The notes below the pieces were generated by a model. The model had not been told where the DNA came from. It searched no databases and worked only from the letters and a program-made list of their open reading frames with translations. The position numbers and the translations under genes are program-made. From assembly GCA_000727475.1 (NCBI GenBank), contig KL647292.1:3907763-3971762 (forward strand): a DNA stretch of 64,000 nucleotides. Reading direction: 5' to 3'. This DNA comes from Sarcocystis neurona. Taxonomy: Eukaryota > Apicomplexa > Conoidasida > Eucoccidiorida > Sarcocystidae. Below, one piece after another: positions 12,901 through 27,900 of this stretch; position 1 is the first letter of the stretch, and each line of letters begins with the position of its first letter.

Positions 12901-15900
12901 GAAGCCAGATACATACATATATATATATATATGTATACGTGTATATTGTAGTGTTGATATATAGCTCTGTGTAAGTGTGTGGATAAAAGCAACATGCACA
13001 TACATATATATATATATATATATGCATGCGTTGTGGTGTTGATATTAGGTAAGTCTGTGCGATTGGTGTGAGTGTGTGGATAGAATCAAGATACTCACAT
13101 ATATATATATATGTTGTAGTGTTGATATTGTATAGCTCTGTGTGAGTGTGCGTATATATGTGGATGTGTGTTTGTGGGGCGCATACGTACCGTAATTCTC
13201 CCTCCTGAAGCCACGCGTCCGTCGCTTCAACCAGGGGCTCTGCAGCCCGTCGCAGCTGTTGCGCGCATAACATTCAACAGCAGTGGCCACGGCAGTAGCA
13301 GCAGCAGGATCGCAGCTCTGCTGCAGCTGCTGTCCCACCGCTGCTTTCGCAGACCCGTCTCTCTGCTGTCTGAGAAAGCACCATAAATAATTTGACCTCC
13401 CTCTCGTCCTCTCTTTATCTTCCTTTTTCTATCTTCCCCTCTTTATCTTCCCCTCTTTATCTTCCCCTCTTTATCTTCCCCTCTTTATCTTCCTTTTTTT
13501 ATCTTCTTTCATCGTTTTCCTTTCTTTGTGTTGCTCGCTCTTTCTGTATCTCCCTTTCTACCATCATCGTCTGCGATCCCCCCCAGTCACTCCCCTCTGA
13601 AGTTTCACACCGCCCGCACTCTTCTGTGCATCCACGCAGCCACACGCATATATACGTAGATGTATACACACACAAACGCGTACAGACATACATGCACATA
13701 CACGTATATCTGGATAGCCTCACCTCGATAGTAGTATTCGGGGGTGGGAATAAAGTCGCCCCCCCATACACACATATATGCATGTACCGTCCTCTAGATG
13801 ACAGGACACACAAGCAGCCACACGGGTATACGGCAAACCACTCGTTAGAAATATATACACGTCCACATACACGGGTGTGGCAACGCACTGGTGTGTTACA
13901 TTTGTATATCCTTTTCTCCAGATGATATTCATGTCAATTTATATATATACATATATGTATATACATATATGTATATGTATAGACAGAAACGGAGAAAGCG
14001 AGAGCTTTCCCTAGATGATAGTATACACACAGACAGACAGACAGACAGACACATAAACGTATACAAGGACACGTCAACACATTCGTAGAAATATGTGTAT
14101 GAGGATGTTCAGGCCAAATGACACTTCATTTACACATACGCATATTCACACATATACATATATATATAAGAGATGTTCTCGTGTAAGAAGACAGAGATAA
14201 TATATGTATATGTGCGTGCTGAATTTTGTGGGGTGGAGTGGTCGTGCTGTAGGTCTGGGAGGACGAAGCAGCAGAGAAAGAGGAACTTCTCTTGTGCAGC
14301 TTCCCAGGCAGCAGAACTCCAAATTGACGCGTACACGTTTGCCAGGCGAAGGAGGAAGCTGCACCTGTCTTCCCCGCTTTCTGAACGAAGAAGATGTATA
14401 AATACATGGATGTATACATCTATCGGTACCAATATAACTGCAGACACGCGAGTGTATGTAGGGAGTCAAGTGTATGTACACCTCAACAAGTAGAAGCGGG
14501 CAGAAATAGACGAGTCCCGCGGGTCTACGAAAATGAGTGAACTCTACACGAGCAACACAGAAAAACAGCCACAGACAGAGACACAGAGAGAGGAACACAC
14601 AAGTACATGTGTGTCTACATATATATATATATATGTGTACATATACAGACACACATATATGCATCCATACACATACACACGAGCGTAAATCTAGTCACAC
14701 ACACAGACATATACATCCGTACACACACACACACACATATACACACATATGCACATACATACATATATATACACACATACATATACATACATACACACAT
14801 GCATATACACATAGATAGACACACACACACACACACATACACATACATACACACAAACGTGTATACATAATACAGACACACATATATACATACATACACA
14901 CAAATGCATATACATATATACAGACACACACATATACATACATATAGAGACACACACATATACATACATACATACACACATACATATACATACATACACA
15001 ATGCATACACACACACATACACATACATACACAGTACATACACATACATACGTACACACACACATACACCTATACATACGTACACACACACGCATATACA
15101 TATAGACACACATATACACACAAATACATATACACATACACGCATACATATATATACATATGTACAGACACACGCGTGCCAGTGCCGTCTGGAGGACTTG
15201 GTCGGTACCAGTTTCCTTGACTTTCTGTGGAGAGGGAGAGACCGTTTGCTATCGATAGAGAAACTGCTGCCAAGAGAAACACGAAGAAACCTCTCTGCAG
15301 TTCGTAGCATGTGGGGGGTTCACGACCTGCAGGGGTGCCGCTGCTCCTCCGGCGGAAAGACACGAGAAAGCCAGAGAGCACTGAGATTAACAGCCGTGTT
15401 GCTGCTGCTGCTGTTCTTCTTTTGCTGCTGCTGCGATCCCCACACGCCTAACTGCGCTTCCTGCTGCTGTTCTTCTTTTGCTGCTGCTGCGATCCCCACA
15501 CGCCTAACTGCGCTTCCTGCTGCAGCACTGAGATTAATAGCCGTGTTGCTGCTGCTGCTGCTGTTCTTCGTTTGCTGCTGCTGCGATCCCCACACGCCTA
15601 ACTGCGCTTCCTGCTGCTGCTGTCTTGCTATATCAAAGCCACAGACCCATTCCTTGCTGCTGCAGCTGCTGTTGCTGCGATCTTCAAGTGTCAGTTTTGT
15701 TCCCCCTATAAATTCAGAAGCCACCTCTCTGCCACGTGTCTCTCTTTCTGTGTTGCAGTCCGTAGTGGCTTCTCGTGAAGAAGGCGAGACATGCGGAGAG
15801 CAGCTTTAGCCAGTCATCTCTTGAGGACCGGCTGAGCAGCAGCCAGATAGATAACAGAGAATTCTCAGCAGCAGTTCTCTTTCTGCTGCTCCTACGTCGC

Positions 15901-18900
15901 CGACTACGACTTGTTCACAAAAAACGTCTCCATCATCGAAGAAGAGAACAACGGGCACGCACTGCCTGAGCCTCTGCAGCCCCACAGGGGGACTTTTGAG
16001 GCAGAAACTTACGATATGAAGCATCAACTGCCGCAGCTCCATCTCTCCTCTTCTGCTGTGCGCTGCACCAAACACATACACAGGCACACCCGCGCCCCTC
16101 TTCACCGGCAACACCTCCTGTCGCTCCTCCTCATGTCTTGCTGCTACTCCTCCTGCAGTCTTGCTGCTACTGCTCCTGCTGTCTTGTTGCTACTGCTCCT
16201 GCTGTCTTGCTGCTACTCCTCCTGCTGTCTTGCTGCTACTCCTCCTGCTGTCTTGCTGCTACTCCTCCTGCTGTCTTGCTGCTACTCCTCCTGCTGTCTT
16301 GCTGCTACTTCTCCTGCTGTCTTGCTGCTGCTCCTCCTGCTGCCTTGCTGCTGCTCCTGCTGTGTTGTTGCAGCTGCTGCTCTTCCTTCTGTACACCTGC
16401 TGCTGCTGCCCCTGCTGTGTTCCCGCCGCTGCTGCTCCTCCTGTACACCTGCTGGTGCTCGTTCTGCGGTGTTGCTACTGCTGCTCCTGCTGCATTGCTG
16501 CTGGTTCTCCTCCTGCTGTATTGTTGTTGCTGCTGTGTCTCCTACATACCTACATACCTGCTGCTGCTCCTCCTGCTGTGTTCGTGCTACTGATGCTTTC
16601 TCCTGTGTACCTGCTGCTGCTTCTCCTGTACACGTCCTGCTGCTGCTCTAATCCTGCTGCAGCTGCCCTGCTTTGTTCCGGCTGCTGCTGCTGCTTCTCC
16701 TCCTGTGTACCTGCTGCTGCAGCTCCTACTGTCCTGCTTCTACTGCTGGCGCTATGTCGCTGCTGCTGCTGCTTCTGCTGAAAGCGAAAACAGGTGTGCT
16801 GCTGCTGAGCACACGTGCCCGACGCAGCTGCTGTTGCTGCGTCGCTCTAGTGAGAAACTTCCTCTTCCACGGGGCCTGAAAACGCATGGCGTTGCCCCTG
16901 GATTTGTGCTGCTGCCTCTTCTCTCCTTCTCCTCCGTTTGCTCTGCTGCTGCTGCTTGTATGACTCTCCGGCTTCTCATCGACCCCGCGTCGCATCGCCG
17001 ACATCGGCGAGCAGCTCCTTTTCTTGCGCCGAACAACAAAACTCTCGCAGCAAATATTCACCCCCGACATCTCCCTCTTCATTCGTCTTCCACAATTTCC
17101 GTAGACATACGTGTCTCTTCGACTCTATACCTCTGCAGCTGCAGACTCCCTCGGGTGCTGCACACACGTCTCTGTGTTTCACAGCCTCTGCTTCTTCATC
17201 TTTCTCGCTTTCCGGGGTTCTTGCTGCTGCTGCTGCTCCGACGAGGACTACTATCTCTACTCTATCTCCTATCGCCTATCGCACCGAGCTTTCTTCTACG
17301 ACCACCCGGACCTCCCGTCTGCTGTGGCGGGGCTTCTCTGTCCGTCGAAGCTGTCCTCTTCCTGCCGCAGCAACAGGCCTGGACGTCGGATATTTACGTG
17401 TGCTCCTCGACGACTCTTCTTCCACCACCGATGCGACCCTACGACGCCCATATATACACATGTGCATTACGTACGTGTCACACATGTTCCCCGCTCTTCT
17501 ACTTCCCAACTCCAACAGCAAGAAGTCTGGACGACTTCACCGGCCCTGCCCCCCCCTCCGCTGCGGAGAACTCCTCTTCCAGCTCTGTCTTCCATATATT
17601 ACCGAGCTACCACGAAGACTGTGAGACGCCAATATCTGCCACTACTACTACTACTACGAGGAGGACCTGTCCTCCTACTTGTACTACGTCTTCGACGACT
17701 ACTACGACTACTGTGAGGCCACAATATTAGGGCTGCGTGAGACGGAGACTCCTGCGTCTTCCCGTCCTTCTTTGAGAAGATACGACGACGAGGAGGACCA
17801 CCGCAGCTGCGAAGTTCTTCTAACCTGCCTCTATAATGCGAGACTCCTCGGCTTTCCATACTGCTTTACTTCTAGGAGTGCGACTCCTGCAGCAAACGTA
17901 CGCGGTTATTACTGTGCCACCGCGGAACTCCTATTCGGTCTAATAGACTACTGCTGCTACGATTCGTACGACCAGTAAGTACTCCTACTCCTACAACTAT
18001 TATGAAGCCACAGCAGTGTCACTCTATTCTACAAGAGTTACTATTCGGTGTACTATACAACAACTATCCGTACTGGGATGGCGACTACTACTAGCAGTAT
18101 TATGAGGGTATAGTAGTGCTGCTCTATTACACACTAGAGATACTACTCGGTCTCCTGTGTCTACCATACTACTACTGCTGCCACTCCACTGAGGCCATAA
18201 TAGTAGTACTCTACTCCTTCAGAACTACTGTTCGGTCTGCCATGCCAGTACGACTACAAATACTCCTCCTACGACGACCAGCTGCAGGGTTGCTGCTACT
18301 CCTGCTACTACTACTACTACAACTACGACTATGAAGCTACGTCACTAGCAGTGTCATGTACAGGGTCTCCTGTTCGAAGTAGTCCCACTAAACGAAAGTC
18401 CAGGAGGATACGACTACTAGTCCTGCGTTATCTACTGGGACTCGTATCCGTTCTATTCGATTAGCACTCCTACTGGTGAAATGCGTCCTTTGCTGCCCTC
18501 CACCTGCAGCAACTCCCCTACGACCAGGTGTCTACTTTTTCCGTGTTGTAGCCGCCCTCGCCAAATGAACGCGTCCACCCCCTCGGCTCCCTCCTGTCAT
18601 ATTCCGCACTTCTCTGACGCAAATAAATTCTCCTCTCGCAAGTCCTTCCATAAAAAACAAATCGCTGCTACTCTGCTATCACTGCTATACTACTATTACT
18701 ATCTTGCTGCTACCATACCACCACTACTACTATACTACTACTACTACGATTCCACTACTACTACAAGTATTCTACCACTACTACTCCAAGTATTCTACTA
18801 CTACTACTACAAGTACTCTATTACTACTGCAAGGACTCTACGACTACTACAAGTACTCTACTAGTGCTACTACAAGTATTCTACTGTTACTACTACTACT

Positions 18901-21900
18901 ACAAGTACTCTACCACTACTACTACAAGTACTCTGCTACTACTACTACTACTCCAGGTATTCTACTATTACTACTACTACAAGTATACTACTACTACTAC
19001 TACTACAAGTATTCTACCACCACTACTACTACAAGTACTCTACTACTACCACTACTATACGTATTCTACTACTACAAGCAATCTACTCCTCTACAAGTAC
19101 TCTACGACTACAAGTATTCTCCTACTACTACTACTACAAGCATTCTACCACCACTACTACAAGTATTCTACTACTACTACTACAAGCACTCTACTACTAC
19201 TACTACAAGTATACTACTACTACTACTACTCCTTGCACTATTATTACTACCCTACTACTACTACTACTACAATTGTTGTAGGACTAGTAGTAGTATATTA
19301 TTACTGCGCTACTTTCCTGCTAGTAAGACTGTCAGCCCTAGTGGCAGTACTATGCTATCACTACTGCTATACAGTACTGCTGCTACTAGTGCTTTCCCGT
19401 AGGCGAATATCATGGCTCCACGACTCGTACTATTTGTTCATACTACTACTAGTGCTGTAGACTAATACTACGCCCTATTGCTACTCCGACTACGCGTACG
19501 ACTACGCCTACGTCTGTGGAACTACCCGTCCTACTTCTAAAATATGATGACTCCTCCTAGTACTACTACGACTGCGAGTACGACTACCCCTACTACTACT
19601 ACAGGCCAGTACACTACCAGAAGACGACTTTCTCATGAGGACTATATTCATCTTGAAAGAATTGTGAGTAGTACCACTACTGCTGCAGCAGTAGTAGATT
19701 AAGTCCTAGACGACAACGCCTGTTCTTCACAGTGATACTACTGCCATCACTACCACTGCTGCTACTACTACTACTTTTAGTTGCACTAGTATCACTACTA
19801 CTACTACTGGTGTCACTCCTACTACTGCTACTCGTATTAGCTGCACTAGTACCACTACTGCGAGTACGACTACCACAAGTAGTCGTGCTACTACCACTAC
19901 TAGTACTACTTTTATTTGCAGCAGTACCACAACTACTACTACTAGAACCACTGGTACTACCGCTACTACTACTGCTACTACTTTAACTTGCAGTGCTGCT
20001 GCATGTGGTAGAACACGATTGCGAGTGTGTCGTCACTGCTGTAGTGGGGGCGGCGCTGCTGTGCTGGCACACTCAGAGCGGATTGCTGACGTGGCTCTAC
20101 GTGACACTGCTGCTCTTGCTGCTGCCGTCAGTTCGACGTGAAACTTTGGCTGCCGCGGTGTTGTTGCTCTCCGCTTTCTCCTGGGAAGGTTTTCCCACTG
20201 ACTCCGCGTGCGACTCCTGTCACTGCTGCTGTTTCTGCTGCCGCTGCGGGTGGCTGCGCTGCGTGCCACTGGCCGTGTGCGGCCGACGCTGCTGCTCTTG
20301 CTCCTGCTGCTGCTGCTGGTGTTGCTGCTGCGGTAGGCATTGCGGCGCTGGTCTTTCCCCTGCTGCTGCTGCCGCTGGTGTCGCTCCTGCCGCCGGTGTT
20401 GCTACTGCTGCTGTTGCTGCTGCTGCGGCTGCAGCGAGTGCTGTTGTTGGTGCTAATGCTCCTGCCGCTGCTTAGGCTTACCGAGTATTGCAGACAGGAG
20501 TGGGCCGCCTTTCAGGCCGCGGGCTTCCTCTGCCTGCGCGTCCATACGCACACAGGAGTAAATTCTTCCCATATGGTCTTCCCCCTCGTCACTCTTCCTT
20601 TCTCCCTTGGGGGGGGCCACGCAGTCTTCCCTAACACTCCCCCTACACGTGTACACGTTCGTACATATACGAACTGCAGAAATGGTCGACTTTGACGAAA
20701 AAGAAGTAGTTCCGCGCTACTGGACAACCTCAGATGATAACGTCTGCATTCGTGTACATTGCTCAGATATTTAAGTAATCACATACATACTTGTGTACAC
20801 ACGAACTGCATACATTATATATATGTATATATATATGTATATGTACATATGTATATGTATACATACATATATGCATATACATCCATCCATACATACATTA
20901 CATACATATACCTACACACGTACGTGCGTACGTACGTACATACACACATACATTACGTACATACATACAAACATACATGCATATAGATACATACATAAAT
21001 GCATACATACATACACATACATACATATACACACCTACAGATATATACCCACACCTGTATGTATATTTGTTTGTATGCGATTAAGTTCATCTATTCTCCT
21101 GTTGCTCTCTTGCTCTCTATGCTCCACAAACATACATATATATATATGTACGAAACGTTACACATATATGTGTATGTACGGCTCATGAGACCCCTTTCGT
21201 ATTGTCGCGGCGGAGAGATACGCAGAACTTCTTCTTCTCTACGAAGGAAGTGGACTGTCAAGATGTACCACAGTCGCCTTCCTTTTGTCCCCTTTTCTTC
21301 TTCTTCTTCATCCTCTTCAGGTGGAACGCACAAATGCACACCCACACATACGTGCATATATGAAGCAGCGTGGAGGACCACCTATAAAGTCCTCGGCTCC
21401 TTCAAGGCAGGCACACACACCCGGTCTACACGAGACACCGGCGAGACATTCTAGAGCAGAACGCGGACGAGACAAAGTCCCGCTTAACAGAAGTGGCGAT
21501 GGGGTCACTCCCACGAACGCAGCTCGAAACGACCCGGAGAAAAGCAGTGGGTAGAGAGAGCACAAACGTGCACGAAAACTTGCAGACGCAACGCAGCAGC
21601 ACGCGCTCGTCAAGGTAAACGTCTGGTGTATAGACAGCCCATCAACTCGCGTCTGCTTCGGTGAGGTGTACAGACAGCACATCGACTCGCGTCTGCTTCG
21701 GCGAGGTGTACAGACACCACATCAACTCGCGTCTGCTTTGCTGAGGGGTACAGCGTACGTAGTGGAGTCGCGAGGTCTCGCCCATAGGTGCGCAACACAC
21801 CAGCAAAACGCCAGCGTTTAACGTTAAGATACACAACAAAAGTATGTGAGGCAAGTTTCTCCCTGTCTCCGTCTCCCCGTCTCCGTCTCCCTGTCCGTGC

Positions 21901-24900
21901 CCCCTGGCTCCGTCTCCCATGTGCAGATCTGCTTCGTTTTCTTCGTGTCTCCCCTCCTGTCTTCCCACACCCCCCCCGTTTCCCCACCCGGATCTCTGCG
22001 CGTGCAGGTTCGCCACACAGTCACGCCCGTCTCAGCGCCGGAGGGAAGGGAAAGAATTTATATACATATATTTACATATATTTAATTCTTCTTATATACA
22101 CATATATATATGTATATTTTCATATATACATATATGTTTACAAATGCATGAAGGACATACGTCCCTCATATGAAGTAAATGCGGACAATATTACAGCGAT
22201 ATGCATGTCACCTTGTTGAGGAGCTTGCGCATGTGTATGGCAGTGTACCTATGGCCGTTATGCAACGTGGGCACCTACAGCGCGTCAAATATACATATAT
22301 ATGACTGACACGCCTGTATACGTGTGTGTGTATGGTTCATATACATATATATGTAGGGCGTCAGGTGCCTCCACATAGAGCACTGCATACATGTAAGTAT
22401 GTGCAGGGATATGCGGTGGCCTGCCAGTATCTCCGAGCTAGTATAATCGACTCGTGTACAGCAGTGTACTTCTGTAGAGCTGTCCAGAGGACGTTGTACA
22501 CATGTTAGTCTTCGTTCACCTACTAGGAAACTTGTCAATCTCGTATGTACGTAAAAACGGGCGTACATACGTACAGAGCAGGCGTGTAGCCTCCAGAGTT
22601 ACACACTAGTGTACACACGTAGAAGTCCCCTGTGTAGGTGCACATACCTAGGATACCGTCGTGCGTATATACACATACATATGTATATATATATGTGTGT
22701 TAAGGTGGGCGTGGACGCAGTCTAGGCAGCGTCTATCTCCGGGTAGTCGCGTCGATGGCTGTGAAAGCGTCGATATCACCACCGACACACCAGCATGATA
22801 GCAGCAGCAGCAGCAGGAAGAGCCACAGCAGCAGCGAATAGTAGAAAAGCAGAAGAAGAAACAGCCGATGCTGCGGCAGGACAGCGGAAGCCTCGAGAGT
22901 TGCAAGAGTGTAACTGAACGCCCTGCGCCCGGCCGACTGACAGAACGTACCGACGCAGCTGCCTTCATAACAAGAGGAATCCATATATATATATAATTTA
23001 GAGAGATAAGAAAGCGTGCGTCAGTCACAGGGCGGCAGTGATAAGAGGCAAGAGAAGGAAGCACGTAGGACGGGCCGCGCATGCAAGGACGCAGGAGTGG
23101 GGCGGTGAATTACCAAGGCAGCGAGCGCGCGCATGCGGCAGTACGGCTCCTGGAGCCACACAGCGAAGCGTCTGAGAGTTACGCTGCTGCTCGTCCCTTC
23201 CGTTGTTTCTGCTGCTCTGCAACGGAAGAGAAAGGGACGCAAAGTGAGGGACGGGAGGGACGGTGCAAGGCCGGAACGCGGAGTGTACATACACCGAACG
23301 CGGGGTGTCCATACACCAGAAGTGAGACCAAAGTGCAGGCACCCGACTCGCGACATATGTACATGAGCCCAAAGTGGAGTGCGTTCGAACAAAGGTCTGT
23401 CCGCACACATCACACGACGGGGTGTACGCACACCAGCAGACGAAGTGTACATACACCAGAGGACAGGGTGTACGCGCAGCAAAAGACCGGGTGTATGGAG
23501 AGAGAAGGGAAGAAAAAGAGGAAGAAAGAAAAGGAGAAAGCAAGAAAAGAATTGACGCGTGGGCACTGGCGACTAATATACTTTGTGCATGCGTATGAGA
23601 ATCTCTCTTGACTGCATGTGGATGTCAGTAATAATACAGAGGGAGACGGAGACAGAGAGAGACGGAGACGCGGAGAAAACTGCTGTGGGGTCGCCGCTCT
23701 ACGTCAATGCCAGACATGGGCGTCACTATCTCAAAAGCCGGCTGCCGGTAGGCACCGGGCCGCAGAGAGCAGCAGGAGCACTACCATGGGCAGGCAGCAG
23801 CTGTTTCAGCAGGCACATGCACAGAGGCTCGCATGCAGCCGCACGCCCCTCGAGCGAGAGGAGACGGAAAAGCAGCAGCCGCAGGCGCAGGAAGACCACC
23901 CCCCCCCCCTCCCCCCGCCGTTGCTCTGGCAGCAGACTCTGCGGCCACGTGGCTCCCACAAGACGCTACGCCATTTCACACACATACACACGGCGTCGCG
24001 TTCCGACTTTTTCTTCCAAAAGAAGCCACGCAGAAGCCACTCACACTGGGCTCTTTTTCTGTCTCTGTCTCTGTCTCTTTACGTGTGTGTGTGTGTGTGT
24101 GCACGACCCATCCAAGAAACGCGCAGCTACACACACCCGTACATATATACGCATCCCTATATATCGACATATATATATATTTATATGTATAGGAGCTGGA
24201 CAGACAACAGACTAAATACACAAAGGCACTCACAGACACACACAGAGACAGACATACATATATACATATACCTATATATCTACATATATACGTATAACAG
24301 CTAGACAGAGAACAGACTGAATATACCCACACACCCCGTACAAATGCACACGAAGACATAGACCGTGTGTAGACACTGGCCGGCAGATATGTTTGGGTGA
24401 GTAGTACTCGTGAACTGCTGGAGAAACGCATGCGGCTGATTGGTCTCCTCCTGCGGCAGTTCTGCAGAACTCTACGCCTCTCTCTGACTGCGAACGTCAG
24501 ACAGATATGCATACTTACATGGATACGCATACACATATGGATATACGTATATAGATGAATACGTATATAGATGAATATGGATACACACATGGATACAACA
24601 TACATGCGTACCTATGTAGACTCATATCTACATATGTGTGGATATATCCATGTATATATATGTGTGTGCGTGCACTTGGAGGACATGCATGGATATGTAT
24701 GTTTGTATATGAGGATGGATATATATGCACATGTACGGATATGTATAGGGATACAAATGGAGATATACAGGGGTATACATCTATACACGGATATATACAG
24801 ATTTACACAGAGATACATATATATGGATATACGGCTATTTTTACATACACATATAAAATATATATATGGATAGCTCTGCGTGCGCTTCTATAAGATATAC

Positions 24901-27900
24901 ACGTGTGTACATGTGCAGTTGGGGTCCTTCATCTCTGCAGACAGAAGTGTAGGTGCGTAAGTTCGATCTCAGCAGATGGCGGAGATGCTGGCGCGTCAAC
25001 ACGCACGTGTCTGTCTGTGATATGTCCCTGAAGAGAGACAGCAGAAGAAAGGGAGACCAGAATGACAGAAAGATGCAAGAGAAAGGAAAAGAAAAGAGAG
25101 ACGGCAAGGTCTGCAGGCATTGCGGCGTCTCTGCGGATGTCCAGGCGCAAGCAAAACGTGGCCACGCAGGTGCATGTGTGCCGTTGCGTCGAGACGCCGG
25201 TCGCCGGAAGTCCACGTATAGGGAGAGGACGTCGGTCTAAACAAATCCCTCCCCCCCCCCACACAGAGAGACGGAGACACGGAGACGCAGACGGAGACGC
25301 ATGCACACAGAGACGGAGACGGAGACAGACCCACGCACACAGGCAGGGGAGGGGAGACCCAGGAGGCTGCCTGCTTGTCTGTAGAAAGCGGCCTCAAATA
25401 GCCGTAGAAACACACAACATATATATGTTCGTGTGTGCCTGTATGTGTAGATTTTGTATATGGCAAGGAAGGCACCACACAGGGCCACACACAGACGGAG
25501 ATACTACTGGTGGACTTCTGTCTCTTCAAGCAGACCCCCGCTGGAGATGGGCAGTTGTGTGTCTCATCCTCACGACTGTGATTGCCAGTGCACATCCATA
25601 TATTCAGCATATATATGTCTATTCAATATAGATCGTATACAACTCATATATGTGGAGACTCGAGGTGCTGCCTGCAGGGGATCACACAGACACATACGTA
25701 CACGTAAACATATCAAAACACGCCTATACATATTTGTATGTATGTCTGTGGATGTTGTCAGTAGACACATGCCTCTGCGCGGGGCGAACACACATATAAT
25801 ATATACATGCATATCCACGTATATAGAGATAGAGACGCCCATGTATATGCATATGAGGGACAAGGGTACAATAGGAGAGACAAAGGAGACGGCGAGGAAG
25901 TGAAGAGGAAGAAGGAAAGGAACCTCACCGCAGCACGTCGAGCTCCACAGCAGCAATCAACTTATAGTATTCCTGCAGCTGCTCCTGCATGCACTGCTGG
26001 AACGCGTCAAACATAAGACTGCTGCTGCCGCTGCTGCTGGTCCCTCCTCCTCTTCCTTCTCCTCTTTTTCTGCCGCCTCGGGGTGTTGCAGCAGCAGCCG
26101 CTCCTGCCGCTGCCACCACCGCGCTGCCGCCACTTCCGCCGTCCTGGGGACGCTGCTGCTGCTGCCTTCTTCTCCACCTGTCGCTCTGCAGTCCTCCGCC
26201 TCCTCCCTCTGCTCTGTCCGGCTCCTGCTGTTGTTGCACCAGCCCACAAGCAACACCGCCCAAAACACCGTGCAGTCCAGCAAAGATCGCACGCCCAGAA
26301 ATATGTACGTGTGTGTAAGAATATATGCATATTCACGTACATCTACACATATGTATATGCACGCGTAGAGAAGGGCGGGGCGCGTAGACGTCCCTCTGCA
26401 CGTGCACATACATGTATATGTGTGTATATGTGTGAATGTATGCAAGCACACGTGTATATGTGTATATACGTGTAGGTGGAGAGGTGCAGAGATAGACAGA
26501 CGGGAAGACAGTTCGACAGCGGGAGAGACACAGAGAGACAGCAGCAACAGAGGAACAGAGGGAGACGGAGAAATGAAAGGGAGACTGCAAGAGAGACATC
26601 GTAGAGATGGGAGGACGGACAGCGCAGGCGAAGAGCCGGAAGACCGGGGCAGAGACTGGAAGACACAGAGGCCGAGAACACAGAGACACAGAGACAGCAA
26701 GAAGAAAAAGTAGAAGAGTTGGCAGAAGGGAGAAAAAGAAGCGCACGAGAGAAAAGGAACATCAAAAACAGAGGACGAAACTGGGAGACATATACATATA
26801 TATATATATATATATATAGACNNNNNNNNNNNNNNNNNNNNNNNNNNNNNNNNNNNNNNNNNNNNNNNNNNNNNNNNNNNNNNNNNNNNNNNNNNNNNNN
26901 NNNNNNNNNNNNNNNNNNNNNNNNNNNNNNNNNNNNNNNNNNNNNNNNNNNNNNNNNNNNNNNNNNNNNNNNNNNNNNNNNNNNNNNNNNNNNNNNNNNN
27001 NNNNNNNNNNNNNNNNNNNNNNNNNNNNNNNNNNNNNNNNNNNNNNNNNNNNNNNNNNNNNNNNNNNNNNNNNNNNNNNNNNNNNNNNNNNNNNNNNNNN
27101 NNNNNNNNNNNNNNNNNNNNNNNNNNNNNNNNNNNNNNNNNNNNNNNNNNNNNNNNNNNNNNNNNNNNNNNNNNNNNNNNNNNNNNNNNNNNNNNNNNNN
27201 NNNNNNNNNNNNNNNNNNNNNNNNNNNNNNNNNNNNNNNNNNNNNNNNNNNNNNNNNNNNNNNNNNNNNNNNNNNNNNNNNNNNNNNNNNNNNNNNNNNN
27301 NNNNNNNNNNNNNNNNNNNNNNNNNNNNNNNNNNNNNNNNNNNNNNNNNNNNNNNNNNNNNNNNNNNNNNNNNNNNNNNNNNNNNNNGGGAGACATATAC
27401 ATATATATATATATATATATATAGACATCCATATACATACATATATGTATATATACATATACATATATACATATATATATATACATATAGACATATATAT
27501 ATATATACATATATATATACCTACATATACACATACATATATATATATATATGTTTACGTATATGTGTACAGTCTACAAGCACAGATACAGAGATACAAG
27601 TACACATATATATATATATATGTGTATGTGTGTGTGAGAAGATGTATATATAGAGAGATGCGCAGACAAGAAGGCGAACGTGTAGGGAAAGTGAAGGAAG
27701 CGGCGGCAAGAGAAGGGAGACCCCCTTTTCTCTGACCATGAAAAAGAGGAGGTCGGGGAGAAGACGGAGAAGCGGGGAAGAAATGGAGAAGAACCGGAGG
27801 AGATCCGAAAGACAGCAGCACGACAGAAGGACGGACGTCGGAGGAATATTCAACGACAGACGGCGGAGAAGAAAAGGACGAAACAGCAAGGAAGGGAAAT

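Noticed and set aside
14615..15310. 231-codon minus ORF and overlapping ORFs rich in Cys-Val-Tyr or His-Thr-Tyr
   Set aside because: Direct translation of a (CA/TA)n microsatellite; all frames are open because the repeat lacks stops.
16138..16781. Cys/Leu-rich ORFs resembling Cys-repeat proteins
   Set aside because: They arise from the 21-bp CTG unit in all three frames and lie in an intron of the gamma-tubulin complex gene.
18704..19460. Tyr/Thr-rich ORFs of about 200 codons
   Set aside because: Product of the CTA repeat; no ordered segment.
24397..24500. Plus-strand coding-like patch [18 protein letters not shown]
   Set aside because: Too short, no supporting neighbours, and inside an intron of the minus-strand gene; left unannotated as a gene.
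25957..27735. Long ORFs running through the 26822 gap
   Set aside because: Most of their length is N; the flanks are TA microsatellite.
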